From assembly GCA_029846755.1 (NCBI GenBank), contig JARWBI010000010.1:51845-115844 (forward strand): a stretch of 64,000 nt of DNA, written 5' to 3'. Both the position numbers and the translations under genes were made by a program. Every line of letters begins with the position of its first letter. Position 1 is the stretch's first letter. This DNA is from Falsirhodobacter flavus (lineage in GTDB: Bacteria > Pseudomonadota > Alphaproteobacteria > Rhodobacterales > Rhodobacteraceae). Below the pieces are notes generated by a model. That model was not told where the DNA came from. It saw only the letters and a program-made list of their open reading frames with translations, and searched no databases. Positions 61,459-64,000 of this stretch are shown here, piece by piece.

Positions 61459-63627
61459 ATGAACCCGACCCGAGCCAGGCTCCTCAATTCCAGCCGCCTG
61501 CACTGGACCCATCTTGCCCTACGCGCCCTGCTGCAGGTTGCGCTCAGCCGCCGCAATTTCCTCGAGGCGCTGACAAAGCCGCGTGAGGTTGATCTCGACC
61601 TCGATCCCGAAGCAAAGCCCGATGAGGTTGACGGGGCTGACGCGCAGGACCTCATCGACAGTGAGATCGCCGAGGCAACGCGCAAGGCCTTCGAGCGCTA
61701 CGGCACCGGCCCTGTGCACCCCGCCGCCTTCGGCGCATCGGACAACTTCTATCTCGCTGCGGATCAGGCCTTCATGCTTTTGCGGCTCTGCCGTGCCATA
61801 CGCACCGAGGACCGGCTTAAAACGATTGCGGCGCCGAACGCGCTGACGATCGTCGAAGGCAAGGTGGATGAGCATCACCTGCCATGGTCGTTCGTGTCCG
61901 CCTTCCTGCCCGGATGGCGCTGCACGCAGCGTTACGTGAATGAACCCGAGCGGATCTTCGTCGCGGATATGGTCCAGGTTGGATCGAAACATCCGAGGTA
62001 TTCGATGACATCGATCCTCGGAATGCGCAATCCGATCCTCCTATCGATGGAGGAACATGACGAGGTGCCGGAGCCGATCGCCAGTGCGACGACGCTGCGA
62101 CTGAAGCTCGTGCCGCCGGACCGGACACTGCTCATATGGATGATCGCGATCCGCCATCCCGACACCCCACGCGCCGAGCTCGACCGGCTGCGGCGCCGCC
62201 TGCCGTCGAAGAAAGCGCTCAGCGAGATGCGCGAGGACATGCTGCTGGCGGCGTTCCGGGCACCGACGGCGCGAGATACGGTGCGCGCTTTGAACGCGGC
62301 GGCAAAGCCTCTGCCAGCGCCTTCTGACACCGGCCTCCGTCTGGCCGACCTCGTCGGCTATGGCACCGCCAAGACGACCGCGCTGCAGATCGTCGAGGAC
62401 TTGCTGGCCTGGAAGCGCGGCGAGCTGCCGTGGAGCGATGTGTGTCGCGGGCTTTTGCTCTACGGGCCACCCGGCACCGGCAAGACAGAGCTGGCACGAG
62501 CCATGGCGCGCGAGCCCGGCATCAACTTCGTCGCCGGCAACCACACGACCTGGCAAGCGGCGGGGCATCTGGGCGAAGCCCTGAAGGCAATGGATCGGAC
62601 CTTCCTCGAGGCGCGGGCAAGGACGCCCTGCATCCTCTGGATCGACGAGATCGACAGCTTCGGCAGCCGAACCGCCAGCAGCACGCAGAACCGCAGCTAC
62701 GACACCAAGTTCATCAACGGCCTCCTGGCGCATCTCGACGGCATCACCGAGCGTGACGGCGTCGTCATCCTCGGGGCCTGCAATCATCCCCAGATGCTCG
62801 ACGAGGCGATCAAGCGGGCAGGGCGGTTCGATCATCACGCCTATATCGGGCTGCCGGACCGCGATGACCTTGCCGTGATCCTGCGCCAGCATCTGGGCGA
62901 GGACCTGCCGGAGGCCGACCTCAAGCGTCTGGCCGTGCGCGCCAATGGTCGGTCAGGTGCGGACTGTGCCGGGGCCATTCGGGTCGCACGCAGCAACGCC
63001 CGCGGCAAGCGGCGGCCGCTCGAGGAGCGCGACCTCGAAGCCGCGCTCGGCGGCACGGGGGCGCGGCTCACGGAGGAGCAGATTGCCATGACCGCCTATC
63101 ACGAGGCGGGCCACGCCATCGTCGCCACCGCGCTGAGCCTTGGTGTGCCGTCATCACTGCGGATCGACGATAATGGCGGGCTGTTCTCCATCACTGACGA
63201 GGTGCATCCGCACACGCCCGAGGACTACCACCGCTTCCGCGCCGTCGATCTTGCGGGCCGGGCGGCAGAGCGGCTGGCCTTCGGCCGGGTCGGCTTCGGT
63301 GCCGGCGGCGAAGCGGGCAGCGATCTGGCAAAGGCGACCCTGCGGGCGCTGCGCGAGGAGCTGAGCTACGGCACAGGCTCGAACGGGAACCTTTACTTCT
63401 GCGAGCATGTCGACACCCATATGCTGCTCGGCCTGCCGCAGACCATGCGGGACCATGTGCAGCGGCGCGTCGACGAGGCGCTGACCTTTGCCACCGAGAT
63501 CCTCGAGGCCAACCGCGCACATCTGGACTCGCTGGCGGCGAACCTCATCGCCTACCGCATCGTCGCCGATGAGGAGCTGCACATCTTCCTCGATCCTGTC
63601 GTCTTTCCCGGGGAGGTGCCGCAATGA
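61459..63627 (+). CDS. FtsH-like AAA+ ATPase with M41 metalloprotease domain, no membrane anchor
   Basis: A 722-aa protein. Residues 1-290 form a family-specific N-terminal region without the two membrane helices of FtsH. The AAA+ module has Walker A GPPGTGKT (336-343), Walker B CILWIDEIDSFGSR, and the arginine-finger region IKRAGRFDHHAYIGLPDRDD. The zinc site of an M41 protease is complete: HEAGH (548-552) and Asp622 in GSDLAKATLRALREEL. It should therefore unfold and degrade proteins as a soluble hexamer. Start MNPTRARLL has AAGGA upstream. It overlaps the next gene by ATGA. Its targets are unknown. Confidence 0.88.
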   Translation: MNPTRARLLNSSRLHWTHLALRALLQVALSRRNFLEALTKPREVDLDLDPEAKPDEVDGADAQDLIDSEIAEATRKAFERYGTGPVHPAAFGASDNFYLAADQAFMLLRLCRAIRTEDRLKTIAAPNALTIVEGKVDEHHLPWSFVSAFLPGWRCTQRYVNEPERIFVADMVQVGSKHPRYSMTSILGMRNPILLSMEEHDEVPEPIASATTLRLKLVPPDRTLLIWMIAIRHPDTPRAELDRLRRRLPSKKALSEMREDMLLAAFRAPTARDTVRALNAAAKPLPAPSDTGLRLADLVGYGTAKTTALQIVEDLLAWKRGELPWSDVCRGLLLYGPPGTGKTELARAMAREPGINFVAGNHTTWQAAGHLGEALKAMDRTFLEARARTPCILWIDEIDSFGSRTASSTQNRSYDTKFINGLLAHLDGITERDGVVILGACNHPQMLDEAIKRAGRFDHHAYIGLPDRDDLAVILRQHLGEDLPEADLKRLAVRANGRSGADCAGAIRVARSNARGKRRPLEERDLEAALGGTGARLTEEQIAMTAYHEAGHAIVATALSLGVPSSLRIDDNGGLFSITDEVHPHTPEDYHRFRAVDLAGRAAERLAFGRVGFGAGGEAGSDLAKATLRALREELSYGTGSNGNLYFCEHVDTHMLLGLPQTMRDHVQRRVDEALTFATEILEANRAHLDSLAANLIAYRIVADEELHIFLDPVVFPGEVPQ

Positions 63628-64000
63628 CCCTCCCGGAATTCTTCGCCGCCACCGCCTTTGCTGGCGTCGTCTTCCCCGCCATCGCGACCGCGACCGCCCT
63701 GTCATACCACGGCACCTCGGCATGGCTGGTGCGCAGGCGGCGCCGCAGGTGGACGGACGGGAAGGAAGAGCCGCTCTTCGGCTGGGACGACAGCCGCCTG
63801 CCATGGCCGACCCCGGACGATCTGCGTGCCTTTTATCTCACCGGCGCGGGCGGCATCGTCATGGATGGCATGCCGGAGGAGATCACCGTCACCGCAGATG
63901 GGCGCCGCGGCGCGCCCATTCCCTACCGCCGCGCTGATGTCGCGGATCGCATTCGGCGGCGAGAGCAAAGCTCGCCGAATTTCTACATCGTGGGTGAGGC
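63624..64000 (+). CDS. partner of the FtsH-like protease, unknown (3' end outside window)
   Basis: The frame opens with MTLPEFFAATAFAGVVFPAI, a hydrophobic N-terminal helix, then a basic patch (LVRRRRRRW) and a soluble part (WDDSRLPWPTPDDLRAFYLT, MPEEITVTADGRRGAPIPYR), and is still open at the window edge after 125 codons. One membrane helix with the basic side inward suggests a membrane-anchored protein. GGGGAGG precedes the ATG, which overlaps the protease stop. It may tether the soluble protease to the membrane; no known family recognised. Confidence 0.75.
   Translation, partial: MTLPEFFAATAFAGVVFPAIATATALSYHGTSAWLVRRRRRRWTDGKEEPLFGWDDSRLPWPTPDDLRAFYLTGAGGIVMDGMPEEITVTADGRRGAPIPYRRADVADRIRRREQSSPNFYIVGE

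Overview
The window is GC-rich, densely packed alphaproteobacterial DNA. Gene content (assimilatory nitrate genes, many periplasmic-binding-protein ABC importers, opine-oxidase-like flavoproteins, TctA-type carrier, degradative HMG-CoA reductase) fits a Rhodobacterales / Paracoccaceae-like soil or marine heterotroph. Nearly all genes are metabolic or transport; no tRNA, rRNA or CRISPR array was seen.

Layout. (1) 1-1616: 3' end of a pirin gene converging on lpxC. (2) 1708-14012: a type I secretion locus on the minus strand: a giant ~3077-aa secreted protein built of CBM6/malectin-like, Ig-like, sugar-dehydrogenase-propeller and choice-of-anchor modules, then its PrtD-like ABC exporter and HlyD-type adaptor. 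(3) 14447-19428: nitrate assimilation operon narK - flavoprotein - nasA on the minus strand, preceded by two hexaloop hairpins that look like an ANTAR (NasT/NasR) target. (4) 19667-22987: divergent lysine 2-monooxygenase (davB) and 5-aminovaleramidase (davA), then an EamA exporter. (5) 23255-24315: TetR regulator divergent from a RidA gene with a near-perfect operator pair between them. (6) 24316-25278: relics of an IS5-family element. (7) 25279-30152: an ABC importer (two short ATPases, SBP, fused double permease) whose promoter overlaps a Zur-box-like palindrome, so possibly a zinc/metallophore importer.

(8) 30042-about 35600: a lower-GC mobile element. It begins with a Tn402/Tn5053-type terminal sequence and repeated 14-bp sites, and carries tniB/tnsC, tniA/tnsB and a tnsA-like gene whose nuclease motif is altered. 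No TniQ is visible; an IS1595-type zinc-ribbon protein lies at the other side. The left end interrupts the last codons of the fused permease; on the right an isopropylmalate-dehydrogenase-like relic is cut off.

(9) 36014-45646: a dipeptide-type ABC operon with a DapA-like aldolase/synthase, controlled by a GntR regulator and divergent from an exported penicillin-acylase-family amidase. (10) 46041-55120: LysR regulator, then a seven-gene-plus cluster: a PotFGHI-like importer followed by an OoxA/OoxB (HcnABC, LhpBEF)-like FAD/[2Fe-2S] dehydrogenase, another FAD amine oxidase and RidA, probably uptake and oxidation of an opine- or imino-acid-like compound. (11) 55389-61014: putative mevalonate catabolism: class II HMG-CoA reductase, small membrane protein and TctA permease on one strand, MocR regulator and HMG-CoA lyase on the other. 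(12) 61459-end: a soluble FtsH-like AAA+/M41 protease with an overlapping partner gene that runs off the window.

Most operons show 1-4 base stop/start overlaps (ATGA or TGATG), which supports the chosen start codons.
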